DNA of 64,000 bases, taken from the NCBI RefSeq assembly GCF_002288925.2, contig NW_022098044.1, positions 9,659,100 to 9,723,099 on the forward strand, read 5' to 3'. This stretch comes from Delphinapterus leucas (taxonomy: Eukaryota > Chordata > Mammalia > Artiodactyla > Monodontidae). The notes under the pieces are model-generated. The model did no database searches and was not told where the DNA came from. It saw only the letters and a list, made by a program, of their open reading frames with translations. Of this stretch, positions 1-11,929 are shown piece by piece (the stretch's first letter is position 1; every line of letters starts with the position of its first letter). The position numbers and the translations under genes are program-made.

Positions 1-335
1 TGCCTGCCAATGCAGGGGACACGGGTTCATGCCCTGGTCTGGGAAGATCCCACATGCCACAGAGCAACCAAGCCCATGCACCACAGCTGCTGAGCCTGTG
101 CTCTAGAGCCTGCAAGCCACAACTACTGAGCCCACATGCCACAACTACTGAAGCCCACGTGCCTGGAGCCCATGCTCTGCAACAAAAGAAGCCACCACAG
201 TGAGAAGCCCGCACACTGCAATAAAGAGTGGCCCCCGCTTGCCGCACCTAGAAAAAGCCCATGTACAGCAATGAAGACCCAAAGCAGCCAAAAATAAATA
301 GATAAATATTTTTTTAAAAATAAAAATAATTGATA
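1..335 (+). repeat. CHR-type SINE, long form, cut by window start
   Basis: The body has the tRNA-derived B-box-like run followed by repeated 'ccacaactactgag' units and ends in 'gcagccaaaaataaata', the usual CHR tail. About 35 bases of the 5' head lie outside the window. Confidence 0.93.
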
Positions 336-512
336 TTTGTACCATCTTTCTTTTTTCTGATTTTACTAGTAATACACACTTGTCTTTAGAATTGCATATA
401 ATTTAGAAATGTGTAAAGTAGAAGGTAAGTTTCCCAGTAGTCCCAACATCCCCAAAGACAACTGTTGTTAACCATATCTTGATATGTTTACAAAATTTTT
501 TCTATTTAAGTG
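336..512 (-). repeat. L1 3' UTR relic (old L1M/L1ME type), antisense
   Basis: The text 'aatacacacttgtc ... gacaactgttgttaaccatatcttgatatg' resembles the antisense 3' region of old L1M/L1ME copies. Boundaries are approximate. Confidence 0.5.
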
Positions 513-514
513 TA

Positions 515-1010
515 ACAGGTACTGGTTTGGTTGCTGTAACAAAGACCAAAATAACAGGGCTTTAAACAAAACCAATGGTTATCTCTCAGTGATGTTATAG
601 TCTAGAAGCAGTTTGGAGCTAACATTGTGGTTCCCCAGGGCTGGGAACCCAGGTGCCTTTGCTACCATCATTCTGTCATTCTCAACACATAGTTTTCATC
701 TAATGGTCTAAGATAGCTGCCCTTGATCTAGTTACCACATCCATATTCCAGCCAGTGAGAAGAGGAAAAAGGCCATTCTCCTTTACATTTAAGGGCATGA
801 TCCCAAAGTTGCCTATATTTCTTCTGCTAACATCTGTTGGGTGGAACACAGTCACATGACCATACCTAGTTGCAAGGGAGAATGGGAAATGTAGTCTTTA
901 GCTGACTTTCGCTGGGCAGTGAAGCACCCAGCTAAAGCTCAGTATTTCTTTTAATAAAGGAAGGAGGGAAGAATGAATATTGGGAGACAATCAGCAATCT
1001 CTGCTACAGA
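515..1010. repeat. Ancient interspersed repeat, probably LTR-like
   Basis: Starts with a 'ggttgctgtaacaaagacca' segment and ends with 'gagggaagaatgaatattgg', including 'ctagttgcaagggagaatgg' and 'aaatgtagtcttta'. These match a dispersed mammalian repeat familiar from other loci, but I cannot name the family securely. Confidence 0.5.
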
Positions 1011-1119
1011 ATATATAAAAATATTTATTTAAAAACATTTTAATTTCCAGAAACAAGGAATCTATACATATTTAGTGTCTCTGTCTTAATTATGAATGGA
1101 GTCAGGATCACCAGAGGTT

Positions 1120-2480
1120 TGAGGAAAGCCTCTAGATGAAGACCAAAATGAACAAACTGAAAAATTAACTCAGACAAAACAGAGACAGACAATACAAGGA
1201 GTAGAAGAAAATGTAAAAACAGAAAAAATAAACTATAATTAATAGCACACTCATGAATGAGTACAGGATGCTATTTTTTTTCATTTCAGAAATCAGGAAA
1301 GAGCATTCAGAAATTAAAAATACACTAACAGAAATAAAAGTTTAACAGAAGGGTTGAAAGACAAAGTTGAGCAAATTTATCAGGAAATAGAACAACAACA
1401 ACGAAAGACAGAAATAGAAAATAGAGAAAAGATGAGAAAATTAGAAGAGCAATCTAGGAGATCCATTAACTGACCAACAGAATTTCCAGAAAGAAAGAAC
1501 ATAAAGAAAATTATCAAAAAGATAAGACAATTCCCCAGAACTAAAGGGCATGAGTGTCCAGATTCCACACACATACCTAATGCCAGTGCAATGAACAACA
1601 AACAACAAAATCCTCACACCAAGGCATGGCATCATAAAATATCAGAACACGAAGTCTTCAGAGAATGGGGGGCGGGGGGAATGAAAATAAATAAACAATA
1701 ACAGCCCTTAAAAAAAAAAAACTGAAACAAACAGGTCATCTACAAAGGAAAGGGAAACAGAATGTGAGTGGCCTTCCCAATAGCAACACTGGACATGAGA
1801 AAACAGTGAAGCAACGCATTCAAAGAACTAAATGAAAAGGATTTCCGATGAAGAAGACTATTCTTAGCCAAAGTATCAATTAAGTCTGAGGGAAAAATAA
1901 AAACATCTGCATACACACAAATTCTCAAGGATTTTATCTTTCATGTATTCTTTCTTTCTCAGGAAACTATTGGAGAATGTCCTCCACTAACATGAAGCAG
2001 TACACAGAGCAAGAGGACAACTTGGGACGCAGGAGGCAGAGGTCAGAAGACAGGAGATGAAGGGAGCCCTCAGGATGATGGTGAGGTCAGCCAGCAGATA
2101 GCAGTGCAGCAGGCCTGGAGAGCAACCAGTCCAGGATGGAGCAGGAAGGCAAAGTGCTCTAGGAGAGAAGTTCCCCCCAAAACTGATCATTCATGGGTTC
2201 AGTAATGTCTTTCACAGTTCTGGGAACTTTTTAGAAAGAAGACCAGAGGCACCAGAAGAGGGGAGGAACAGGGCTGAAAATCCAAATACTATAAATCACA
2301 GTTTGGGAAAGCATTTCTAATGAGTTGAGAGAAATCTAAGCAAATAAAAAACAAAGGCACTACCTCAGAAAAGTTGTATAAAAATGGAACTATAGTACAC
2401 TGTGTAAACACTTAATATTGACTTACCAAGAATTATCATATAACTACATTGAAAGAATGGGAGCAGGGAAAATCATATTT
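1120..2480 (+). repeat. HAL1-like (half-L1) relic
   Basis: Sense-strand sequence is A-rich and reads like an ORF1-type L1 remnant: a coiled-coil-like stretch of Glu, Lys and Gln codons (about 1340-1510), then 'aaattctcaaggattttatc', 'aaactattggagaatgtcct' and 'gagagcaaccagtccaggat', which I associate with HAL1 3' regions. There are many stops and no intact frame. Confidence 0.5.
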
Positions 2481-2659
2481 TTGTTGGGGGGCACAAAAGA
2501 GCCAAAGCATCCTTTCCCATAATAGAAAATGAACAGTCAACATCTAAAACTGAAAAATAATCACAAAACAGCAGGAAAAACTTATTACAGTGGGATTGGG
2601 CATTACTGCTTTTTAAAATTGTATGCCTTGTAAAACAATTGTTAAAAAAAATCCACATG

Positions 2660-2871
2660 GGGCTTCCCTGGTGGCGCAGTGGTTGAGAGTCCGCCTGCCG
2701 ATGCAGGGGACATGGGTTCGTGTCCCGGTCCAGGAAGATCCCACATGCCGCGGAGCGGCTAGGCCCGTGAGCCATGGCCGCTGAGCCTGCGCGTCCGGAG
2801 CCTGTGCTCCGCAACGGGAGAGGCTGCAACAGTGAGAGGCCCGCCTACCGCAAAAAAAAAAATAAAGAAAG
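2660..2871 (+). mobile_element. CHR-type SINE, short form, with target duplication
   Basis: Begins GGCTTCCCTGGTGGCGCAGT and runs through the GC-rich short-form body to an A-rich tail. The direct repeat 'aaaatccacatg' flanks it (about 2648-2659 and 2873-2884), showing insertion by target-primed reverse transcription. Low divergence suggests a fairly young cetacean insertion. Confidence 0.95.
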
Positions 2872-3019
2872 AAAAATCCACATGTATTTATTTGATTAAA
2901 AAATTAAATAGAAAAAGATTAGATTAACCATAATAAGAATAGAAGTAGGATGACCATCTTCCAAATTAGATAACGGAAACATGGAAATAAAAAACAGTCA
3001 TTCAGTGCAATAGAATTCG

Positions 3020-3560
3020 ATATGATAGATCCTTGCATTGGTCAATTGGTGGATGAAAATGGAGGATTTAGCTCAACACCCATTCCAGTGTCCTCCTGTG
3101 CCTACCTATATCTCAGAAGCTGAAAGGCTACATTTCCTAGATGTTATTGCAGCTAGAATTCTGGATGCAGTTTTGGCACTTCCAAGCCAATTTTCTCTTA
3201 TTGGATTTGTAAGGTGGCAGTGAAGCTGAGACTGTGTATGTGCTGTTTCTATTGGTGAGGACTGTCGGACTTTTCTACAGTGGCTTCTTCTCATATGGTT
3301 CAGGAGGTGGCAAGTGTAGTGACAGCTCTCCAATTCAGTAGGTGGCTTCCAGATTTTAGAAGAGGCAGTGGCTCTTTTGGTGGCCTGGTTCTGCAGCATG
3401 TCTCTCAAGGTCATTTCTGAACCTTTCAACCTGGAGTCTGCTTCCTCAGCCCTCCAAACAAGTCCTTAAGCCATTTTATACCCTATACCCTTTTATACTT
3501 AAACTATCTAGAATGAATTCTGTTCTCTGAAACTGAACCCAGTGTAACAGGAAAGCAGAA
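3020..3560. repeat. Possible ancient repeat, unassigned
   Basis: Phrases such as 'cctatatctcagaagctgaa', 'ctggttctgcagcatgtctc' and 'ctgaaactgaacccagtgta' resemble a dispersed mammalian repeat, but I cannot place it in a family. The short open frames here have no recognisable domains. Confidence 0.3.
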
Positions 3561-3689
3561 AATAAAATATAAAGAAAAAGGATGGTAGATGGCACAAAAT
3601 AAAACAGAAAAAATAAATCCAATTATGCTTAATAAAACAAGCTAACCTCTAGCTAATAGAGATATGTTCTCATATTAAATTTTCTAAAA

Positions 3690-4030
3690 AAAATCTGAGA
3701 CATATGAAAACTACAATGAAATACTACACAGTAATTAAAACAAATGAATCAATGCAAATGAATTTCAAAAACAATAGTAAATGAAAAAGGTTGCAAAAGG
3801 TTATTCAGCATGATGTTGTTTTTGTAAATTTTAAAGCCAAATTTGGTATTTCATATGCAGTTGGTGGAGCCGTACATCGTATGTAGTAAAAGTGTAAAAA
3901 CATGAATGTGAGTGATACGTACCAACTTGAGCCCAGTGACAATCTCTAGGGAGGAAGGAGAAAGAATAAGGGTCGGGTTTTACTTCTGTCTAATTTTCTA
4001 TTTCTTTAATAAATACCAAGTAACTGAAGC
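3690..4030 (+). repeat. L1 3' UTR relic, sense
   Basis: 'caatgaaatactacacagta' followed by 'aatgaaaaaggttgcaaaag' follows the order of old L1 3' regions in sense. Degraded, with approximate ends. Confidence 0.45.
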
Positions 4031-4689
4031 AAAATGTTTTGATACATTTAATCTTGATAGTAGAGGGAGTAGGTGTCGCTAACATCATTTTCTGCACTCT
4101 TCTGCGTGTCCCTAATAGTTCCTAATTTACAAAACGCAGACACACTCTCAGAGCCGTCCAGGACATCTTTACACACAGCCACATCTATACGGAGAGGAGC
4201 TCCTGGGCTGCAGGAGAGGGAGAAAACCGTTGAGGCTGAGAAGCTAGTTATAAACGGGGAGTTGTCGTCTGACGAGCTGGAGTCTGCAGAGGCCACGGAT
4301 GCTCAGAAAGAGCCTGGAAAAAGGGCCGGGGCCGAGGAGCGAGGAGGGTGCCCACGGCTCAAGTTCGGGCAACTCGGGTGATGGTTTTAGAAACTGAGAT
4401 CCAGATTTAGTAACTTTTTTCTTGGGTGGGCCTGAGCGGACTGTCAACGACACAAATCGAGGGAGGAAGCGGGCTGGGAGGCGGAGGACGGAGGGCAGAC
4501 GTTAGGCCCCAGAGTGTGGGAACTGAGGGAGAGGATTGCTCAAGCGTAGGTCGCCCCGTTTTCACCCCCTGAAGGAAAGCAGCATAACTGGAGGCAAGCC
4601 GGGCGAGAAGGATGTTAAAACTGTTCTAACGTTGTAACATAAATCCAAAGGCCAGGACGTCCATACGAGGGAGCGTTTTGGAAAAACGG
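4031..4689. other. Single-copy-looking flank upstream of the CpG island
   Basis: No repeat or gene was recognised. GC content rises towards the island. Short open frames on both strands have no family match. Confidence 0.5.
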
Positions 4690-5560
4690 TACCCTAGCTG
4701 TTCCCTCACGTCGGATGCGTTTTGCTCTGCTGACGGGGTTTCCTCAGTGTCTGCGTGGCGGGTCGCGAGCCCGGCTCGGGACGCCGGGGAAAGCCCTCCG
4801 GTGGCTGGCGCCGAGCCGGGTCGGGGCCGGGCGGCGGGCAGGCCGCGCCGAGGGCGGGGCCGGGCGCGCGGGGGCGGATCTCGGCGCGCTCCCGGCCGCT
4901 CGCTGGCGGTGCGGCCGCGGCGGCTCCTCTGCCGGGTCGCGCCGGAGGACGGGCTTCGGGCGGCGGCCGGGGCGGCCTGCGGACGGACGGGTGGGCCGAG
5001 GCGCAGGGCCCGCGCCCGCCGTCTCCCCCTCCTGCCGGCGCCGGGCCCGCGCCATGGCCGCCTCGCCGGGCTCGGGCAGCGCCAACCCGCGGAAGTTCAG
5101 TGAGAAGATCGCGCTGCACACGCAGCGGCAGGCCGAGGAGACGCGGGCCTTCGAGCAGCTCATGACCGACCTCACCCTGTCGCGGGTGAGGGCCCGGGCC
5201 GGCGCGGGCGGGCGGCCACAGCCGCGGGCGGGCCCCGCGCGGCGAGTGAGAGGTCGCGGGGCCGAGGCGATGGCGGGGCCGGGCGGGGTCGCGCCCGCGG
5301 AGTGGAACCCGGGAGCGGGGCCGGCGCGGCCGCGGCCTCGGCGCTTGCCTGCCTTCCGACACCCGCTGGAGGTTTGCTGTCGCCGCGGAGGTGGGAGGGT
5401 CGCGGGGCAGTGTGTACGGGGAGATGGGAAGGGGCCGAGCCCGGGAAGGCGGGCCGCCGAGTGAGGGCGGCCTAAGGGGGAGGGTGACCGGGAGCGCGGG
5501 GAGGAAATCACAAACAGCTCGGAGGCGGGCGGTGCGGCTTCTCACTGCTCCGAACATCCA
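4690..5560 (+). promoter_or_regulatory. CRTC3: CpG island promoter of CRTC3
   Basis: CG dinucleotides are very dense from about 4690 to 5560 and become sparse on both sides. The block surrounds coding exon 1 and has no evident TATA box. SP1-type GC boxes are visible, for example GGGCGGGGC at 4852-4860 and another G-rich box near 4870-4877. This fits a TATA-less, CpG-island promoter of a widely expressed gene. The exact transcription start cannot be read from sequence; the 5' UTR presumably lies within the ~350 bases before the ATG at 5054. Confidence 0.88.
5054..5185 (+). CDS. CRTC3: CRTC3 coding exon 1 (codons 1-44)
   Basis: This is the first coding exon of CREB-regulated transcription coactivator 3, which binds the bZIP domain of CREB and boosts cAMP-responsive transcription after SIK-phosphorylated CRTC is dephosphorylated and enters the nucleus. 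Translation starts [20 protein letters not shown] and continues to TDLTLSR. The CRTC family hallmark [12 protein letters not shown] is at residues 11-22, and the rest is the start of the helical CREB-binding domain. The ATG sits in a strong Kozak context (G at -3 and +4). The exon ends CGG followed by GTGAGG, a good donor, and the intron is phase 0. The residue choices ([22 protein letters not shown]) match CRTC3 rather than CRTC1 or CRTC2. An in-frame upstream ATG at 4715 is not preferred because family members start here. Confidence 0.96.
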
Positions 5561-5639
5561 CCGCCCGCGAGTCCTCCCGGACTGCTCGGCGTGGAGGGCC
5601 CGAGGCACCCACCCGCTCCTTCGGGAGAGCTCCGCGCAC

Positions 5640-7430
5640 CAGTGAATCCAGGGTCGGCCCCGGGCTGGTTTGGGGTCTGTCTGGGTATCGAGATGTGATT
5701 ACATGTCGAGTGTGGCACTTCGCTACTCTTCCTCCATGGAGGTGCTGTATCGGTCCGGTTTACTGACTTCAGCCCCGATGGTTCATGAGAACTGGGAAGG
5801 TGTACAGCGTTGCTGGTGACGGAGGAGGGTCCAGGAGGAATAAGGCGCCAGCCTGGACAAACACTCGGCGAGGTTAGGTAACTGTCGAGGGAGGCAGTGG
5901 AGGATGGAGAGCCAACAGGAGTGTCCGCGCAGAACTGCAGAGAACGAGGGTCAGCGTGAGCGGGGCAGGCAGGCCTTGAGGATCCTGAATGCTGACCTTG
6001 AAGGACCATTAGGAGGATGGGGGAGGATGTACAGAAGCGGGGGCGGGGTTGTGGGCAGCCTGAAGGAGAATTGAGAGCCGAGTCGCAAACTGGTGGTCCC
6101 TGGCTCGCTGAGCTGCAGACGCGATATTTTTTGGCCATTGGTGCTTGGGAAAACTTCTGGAATCTGTCGCCAGAATTGGGAGATTTTTCATAGAAATCAA
6201 AGTTGGAGATTTTAATGTACAGTCAAAATTTCGTTCTTTCTCTCTACTTTAAATATATATATTTATATACATTTAAAATTGGGAGACCCGATAACACTCA
6301 TCCTGATTTCCCATGTGACAGCTAGCTGGCTGGAGCTGGGTGATGGCTGCCCCCTCAAATGGAGCATGTATTCTCTGGTTGGCCACAGTTCACCCCACAG
6401 CCTGTCATGTCCCCCACTCCTGAGGCTAGGTGTCACTTGCCATTTATCATATTTTTGATGGTGTTTTCTTTTAGCGAGGTTAAGGAGAAAGTGAAATATC
6501 TCTTGTACTTACATTTCTATCATGATGAGAAGAAATATATATAGATAGTGTGCTAAACCCTGTAGCTCAGATTCTCTTGAGTTTAGCAAGCCTGATCAGC
6601 TCTGCCCCATATGATAACTCAATTCAGCCACCACTTTTCTCTATTCTAATTGCTATAAAATTATGATGTCATTTTGTCCTTCACCTTGTACAGGGCGTTA
6701 TTTACATGTTAATTCTGCCTGTTTTCTTTTCTACTCTCTACCAATTGCAAGTAAAATAATAAATACTGCTTGGCTCCACTGTGTTCATACACACAAAGGC
6801 AAACGTTAACACTGAATTTGCCTAGTAATCTTTGCTTATTTAAAATTTTAAGGGTAACTTTCATAATGAAATTATAAAACTGAAACACTTCTTGTAGAGA
6901 ACTCATAGATCCCCAAGCATATGTTCCAAGGGTCCAAAGATCTCAGATGGAGAAGAATCTATCCAGTTCATTATTGATAATCAGATGGCAGACATACTGA
7001 TTTTCCATTACTAGCCCATGGTGGGCATGCTTATAAATGGAACAGATATCGCTAATCAATCTAGGTACTCTTTCCTTTCTGAGTCTGTTGGGCTTCGACT
7101 TTTTCTCCATATGATCAGAGTCAGTCCTTCAGAGTTGGAGTTAAATCCTATTTGTTTAGTTGGTGGGATAGATTAGATTATAGAGAATTTTTCACTCTAG
7201 CTTTAGGGGTGCAGCCTTACCTGGAAGCAATGGAAAATTTTTGAGAAGAGAATGCTAGGAGGATCAGTTCAATGGTGGTACCTGGGATGATAAGGAGTGG
7301 GAAAAAAATGGAGGCAGATATGCCTGGAAAGAGGCTGTTCCTTTGTTCATTCATTAATTTGTTGGTACTTGAGTCCCCAGTGGGGGTGTAGGGGTGGGGG
7401 GAGGTGAAGACGTGGTACCTTGCTTCAAAC
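5640..7430. other. Intron 1 sequence with no recognised feature
   Basis: Apart from a short A/T run at about 6240-6275, this stretch looks single-copy. No exon, RNA gene or named repeat was seen. Confidence 0.5.
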
Positions 7431-8250
7431 ATCTTATTAATTTGTTTAGCAAATACTTTTTGAGTCTCTAGTGCGTGCTGGGGGTTTGGATGGACACTGG
7501 GGATATAGTAGTGTCTTGTCATAGATTTTAGGTTTAATGGGGAAGACATTCATTTGACAAGTCAGGACACATTTTGATGAATAGTACGAAAGGGGAACAG
7601 TTGGGAATGTATGATAGGGAGTCCTCACCTCTTCTAGTGGCGTAAAGGGTTAGTAGGAGTGGGGAAGGCATGTGAGGGTATATGCTCGCGTGTTGAGGGA
7701 GGGGAGAGTGTTTTAGGCACAGGGGACAGAGGTTCAGCAAGGGGATGAGGAGGGTAATTTGAGATGAGGCATTCATGGGGATTTGGGACTTGATCCTAAG
7801 GACAATGGAAAGTCATTGAAGGGGTTGAACCAGGGGAGATTTGCATTTTGAAAGAATGCCTCTAGCTCCAGAATATAGGATAGATCGGAGGAGGAGGTAG
7901 CAGGGAAATGCTTTGGAGTCTAGGAGATGTGATGGTGGCATTGGCAAGGGTGGTAGCAACAGGGAGGCAGAGAGGTGAACAGATTGATACTTAGGAAGTA
8001 GAAAGGACCAGACTTGGTGAATGGATGAGGGAGGTGAGGGAGAGGGAGGACTCAAGGATGATCCCCAGCTTTCGGACTTGAGCCATTTCAGGGTATCCTC
8101 CGCTAAGAGAGGGAGCGCTGGCAGGAGCAAGGCGGGAGCTGATTCAGTGTCAGGAGATGCTGAGTTTGAGGTGCCTGGGAGGCATTTAAGTAGAGATGGG
8201 CCAGCAGTTAGTTGTATATATGGTCCTGGAGCTCAGGAGAGAAGTCTAGG
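7430..8250 (+). repeat. Ancient unclassified mammalian repeat, copy 1 of 3
   Basis: A G/A-rich stretch whose signature segments recur in the same order at 44060-44600 and 49320-49790: 'gggacttgatcctaaggaca', 'ggagatttgcattttgaaag', 'ggcaagggtggtagcaacag', 'gctgagtttgaggtgcctgg'. The family is common in mammals but I cannot name it. Confidence 0.5.
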
Positions 8251-8259
8251 CTAGTGGGA

Positions 8260-9195
8260 ATCTTTGGTGTGTAGCAGCAGGAGTAGATTCTGCTGTTTAG
8301 GAAGAATTTCTAGAAAAGATCTTAGAAATTGGTGGCCTAATTTGGCCCTCTGATTTTTTTTTTTCTTCAATTAGGGCCAACAGTGAATATTGTGATTTTA
8401 CGTTAAAATCTGGACTCTGGCTTCTTTTGAAAAAAGAGATCATCTAACAACACTTACCCTACATTTCCGCATGGCAGCGATTGCCTGGAGTTGAAGAGCT
8501 GCTGCCCCCCTTAGACAGGGCACGGTGTGTCCTTCAGTTTGCCACAGTCCCCGTCACTCCCTATGGTTTCCTCACAGTGATTCTGGGCTGCTTCGCTTAC
8601 TTATCTTCCATACTTGGCACCCGTAGGCTTTTGAGTTTGTAACCCCTGCTATACATAGAGTGAAACATGGAAAGGGCCTAGGAGAAGCCCAAGGAGCTCC
8701 ACCATTTAAAGGGGAGGTAGAGGAGGAGGAGCCAGCAAAGAAGACTGAAGAGCAACCAGAGAGGTAGGAGGAGAGCCAGGAGGATTATGGTTAAGAGGAG
8801 GGGATGTGGACCAGCCGAACCCCGTGCTGCTGACTTGGTCTGATGTGATAAGGACTCGTTCTTTGGTCCAGTCATGTGGAGGTCATTGGTAACCTTGGTG
8901 GGAGCCACCGCGTCCACAGTGTGCTGGGTGGAAGGGAGGTTGTGAGGCACTGAGGCCTTGAATGGAGGAAGTGGGACAGGGTTGGGAACTTGTTCACGAA
9001 GTTTGGCTTTGAAGGACCACTGGTAGTGTGGAGAAACCACACGATCAATAGCACATCAACCTGGAGTGTTAATTTTGCTGGGAGATTTGGGAAAAACTAT
9101 TACTTTTATATTAAAACAAACAATAGATATGTTATGGCATAGTGAGGCCTCAGACAGGAATAGAGGAGACTAGAAAGATTAGATTTGGGCTGAAT
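8260..9195. other. Intron 1 sequence with no recognised feature
   Basis: Purine-rich in part (8690-8810). No gene or confident repeat was recognised. The open frames on the minus strand here are low-complexity readings of the purine-rich run. Confidence 0.45.
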
Positions 9196-9199
9196 ATGG

Positions 9200-9410
9200 A
9201 GCGTTATCTCTTTGCCAGCCACTGTGCTGATCACTTTACGTTCATTATCTCATGTAGTTCTCACAGTAACCCTGTGGACTGTGTATCTGGAGCGATCCTC
9301 ATTTTGCAGGAGAGCAAACAGACTTGAGACATAAGGTTGCATGGCTGGTAAGAGGCAGAGCTGGGGTTTGATTATGGTTGTCACACTGAATGTCTATATG
9401 CTGAACTGCT
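9200..9410 (-). repeat. MIR SINE, antisense
   Basis: 'gccagccactgtgctgatca', 'ttatctcatgtagttctcac', 'cctcattttgcaggagagca' and 'gcatggctggtaagaggcag' follow the reverse complement of the MIR core in order. Confidence 0.85.
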
Positions 9411-9469
9411 TTTTCTTCCCCATTAGGATATCTAATTGTACCAGTGGCATTTGTTGAAAACGGTTTTCT

Positions 9470-9770
9470 TTCTCCATTGAATTGCTCTGACACTTTTGTC
9501 AAAAATCAACTGGCCATGTATACATCGGTCTATTTTTGGACTCTCTCCTGTTCTATTGATCTGTTCATCTCTCTTTTGAACAACAGCACATTGCCTGGAT
9601 TACGATAGCTTTATAGTCAGTCTTGAAACAAGGTAACTTAAGTCTTCCACCTTTACTGTTCTTAAAAATTGCTTTGGCTACTCTAGGTCATTCGCACATC
9701 TACAGATTTTAGAATTATCAATTTCTGTGAAAAGGCCTGCTGGGATTGTGTTGACTACTACAACACTTTT
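9470..9770 (-). repeat. L1M ORF2 relic, antisense
   Basis: 'gtcaaaaatcaactggccat', 'ttctattgatctgttcatct', 'ttgctttggctactctaggt' and 'tgctgggattgtgttgacta' are the familiar antisense signature of decayed L1 ORF2 C-terminal sequence. No open frame is left. Confidence 0.85.
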
Positions 9771-10384
9771 TCAAAAAGGAATTAGTGAGACTTAGATCTC
9801 ATTTCATATAGACATTGGAGAAAATTCCACTAAAAGTGTGTGACTATAGGCTAAAAGTTGCTAACTCAAGGTACTGGGTGAGGCAGGTCAGGAAAATGAG
9901 TGGAGGGGCACGGAATGAGATGGTAAATGGTAGCTGATCTTGGGCCATAGTGGTGGAGTAACAGGGTACAGTGAGGACACGGGCAAACTGGAGAACCCAA
10001 GCCCTGTCTAAGGGGGCAGGCATTTCTCAGCTCCACGCACTGTTGCCATGAAGAATATGGGTTCAGTGTCATTAGATCTTTCAGTCAAGACAAGATGGAA
10101 ATCCAGATGTTTGTGGCTTCTTGCAATTTAAAAATTTAAAACATTGAGTGGGTCAGTAGCATGTGGGTCAGACAGAACTCTGTAGGCTAACCATGTCCTG
10201 TCGCCTGCCAGTCCATGACCTCTGCCTCAGGCTAATCAGGCTTTTGTCCTCATTTTCCTCATCAGTAAGCATGATGGTATTGAAGACAGTCTCTAAGTTT
10301 CTTTCTAGCTCAATGGCTCTAAATTTCAAAAGAGAAAAGTGTCAGAATTACTCAAGGGTTTAGGAGGTAGTTGAGGTTATCAAC

Positions 10385-10600
10385 AATAATGATAATATTT
10401 TGAGCAGTTGTCCAGACCTGTACACTTTACACACCACTGTCATGTCTGTTCTCTGTTTTAATCCTTCCACCGTCTTTGTGAAGTAGGCAGCAGAATAATC
10501 TGTGCAACCACATGGGAGCTCCGGTTTACAAAGTCAGGTCTTCCTGTTCTAAATCCAGTGCTCTTTTTACTGTAGCACAACCGTCTCTGAAGACTCTAGA
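10385..10600 (-). repeat. MIR SINE, antisense
   Basis: 'gagcagttgtccagacctgt', 'tttaatccttccaccgtctt' and 'aatccagtgctctttttact' match antisense MIR order. Strongly diverged. Confidence 0.7.
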
Positions 10601-11309
10601 AATGGGCAGTTTGGTAGGGACAGCAGATATGGACGACCGCTAAGAGAGCCTCAAGCTCGGTTGAAGGCAAATCTCTAGCTAGATTTAGAACTTAGCTTGG
10701 TTGAAGTGTCAAGGCTTTTGGGTAAGAGTTGAAGCCTTTGTGAGAACTCCCTGCAGGTAGGAACTTTGGCACATATTCATCTTAGTAAGTTAGCGTCTGG
10801 CACAGTACCTGACACACAGTTAAACGTTTTTATGTAAGTGACTAAGTGGATGGATTGATGCAAGAAGGAATCAAAGGCTTTAGATCAAGGGGGCTGAGAA
10901 TTTTGTCGAGAGACTTTCAAGGATAGAGAGTCAAATCCTTCTGGTTGAGAATGTCAAGATCAAAAGCTGAGACTTTATAACTTAGCTGATAGATGGGAAA
11001 AGCTCATCATGGCTTCCTTCTCATATTTGGCTCTCAGATCTGGGTTTTGATTAATAGAGTTTTGCTGTGCAGTATGTTTGAGAAATCAAGTACAGTGGGT
11101 ATAAGGAAGTTAAGGCTGCCAAAGGGTTTTATATGCCTTTAAAACTTCCAAACAGATACAAGTCCTTATCTTTGGAGATGCATATTGAAATATGGAATGC
11201 TAGGATGCCTGGATTTCTTTCAGTGGAGTGCAGTGGGTGATGGAGGAGGTAAAGATGAATCAAGATTGGATGTAAGTTGATCATTGTTGGAGCTGGAAGA
11301 TGAAGAGAT

Positions 11310-11392
11310 GGGGTTTCATTTTACTTGTCTCTATTTTGTACGTATTTGAAAATTTTCATAATAAATGTAAAAACAAAAAATCAGAGCACTTC
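11310..11392 (+). repeat. L1 3' end fragment
   Basis: 'tgaaaattttcataataaat' followed by an A-rich tail resembles the extreme 3' end of old L1s. Short and diverged. Confidence 0.4.
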
Positions 11393-11514
11393 ATAAGGTG
11401 CAGCGATGCTTTTGGTCAACCAAACTTCACTTTTCTCTGAGCTTGTGAATAGTATAATCATTGAGAGAGAAATGGAACAAAGGAAAGGTACGTGGCAGAA
11501 ATAAGAATGTGGGT

Positions 11515-11720
11515 TTTGAGTTAGCCATAGCTCAGCCTCCTCTAGCTGTGTGACCTTGGGCAGGTGTCTGAACTTCCCTGAGTCTGGGTCTCCACGTTCG
11601 TAAAAGCAGGATCATGTGGTCTCTCTTGGTGATTGCTGAGAGGGTTAGGGATAAAGTGGGCAGAGTGTCTGAGGACAGCATCTGGCTCATCTTAGGGGCT
11701 CATATCTGGTAGTTTTTATT
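11515..11720 (+). repeat. MIR SINE, sense
   Basis: 'tagctgtgtgaccttgggca', 'gagtctgggtctccacgttc' and 'gacagcatctggctcatctt' follow the MIR consensus in sense. Confidence 0.85.
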
Positions 11721-11929
11721 ATTATTAGGCAAAGACAGAGAGTAATGAAAGGGTAAAAACCTGCCTCGGAGTTCCTATCTACCCTTTCTTCCCTACATGA
11801 ATTACAAGTGCCAAGGGTTACATAACCACAGAGGTAATTTATTATTTTAGAAGCAGAACTCTTAAAGACCAAATTGGACCACTCTGGGGTTTACAAGAAC
11901 TGTAACCAGTTTACTGCCTTTTGAAAAAT

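Noticed and set aside
2473..2829. 118-codon minus-strand frame
   Set aside because: Mostly the antisense reading of a short-form CHR SINE. The same peptide-like text recurs in other SINEs (for example 35259-35618 and 39699-40001), so it is repeat-derived.
4706..5608. Long minus-strand open frame (about 300 codons) across the CpG island
   Set aside because: Pro/Arg/Ala-rich reading of GC-rich DNA antisense to CRTC3 exon 1, with no domain. Stop codons are rare in such base composition.
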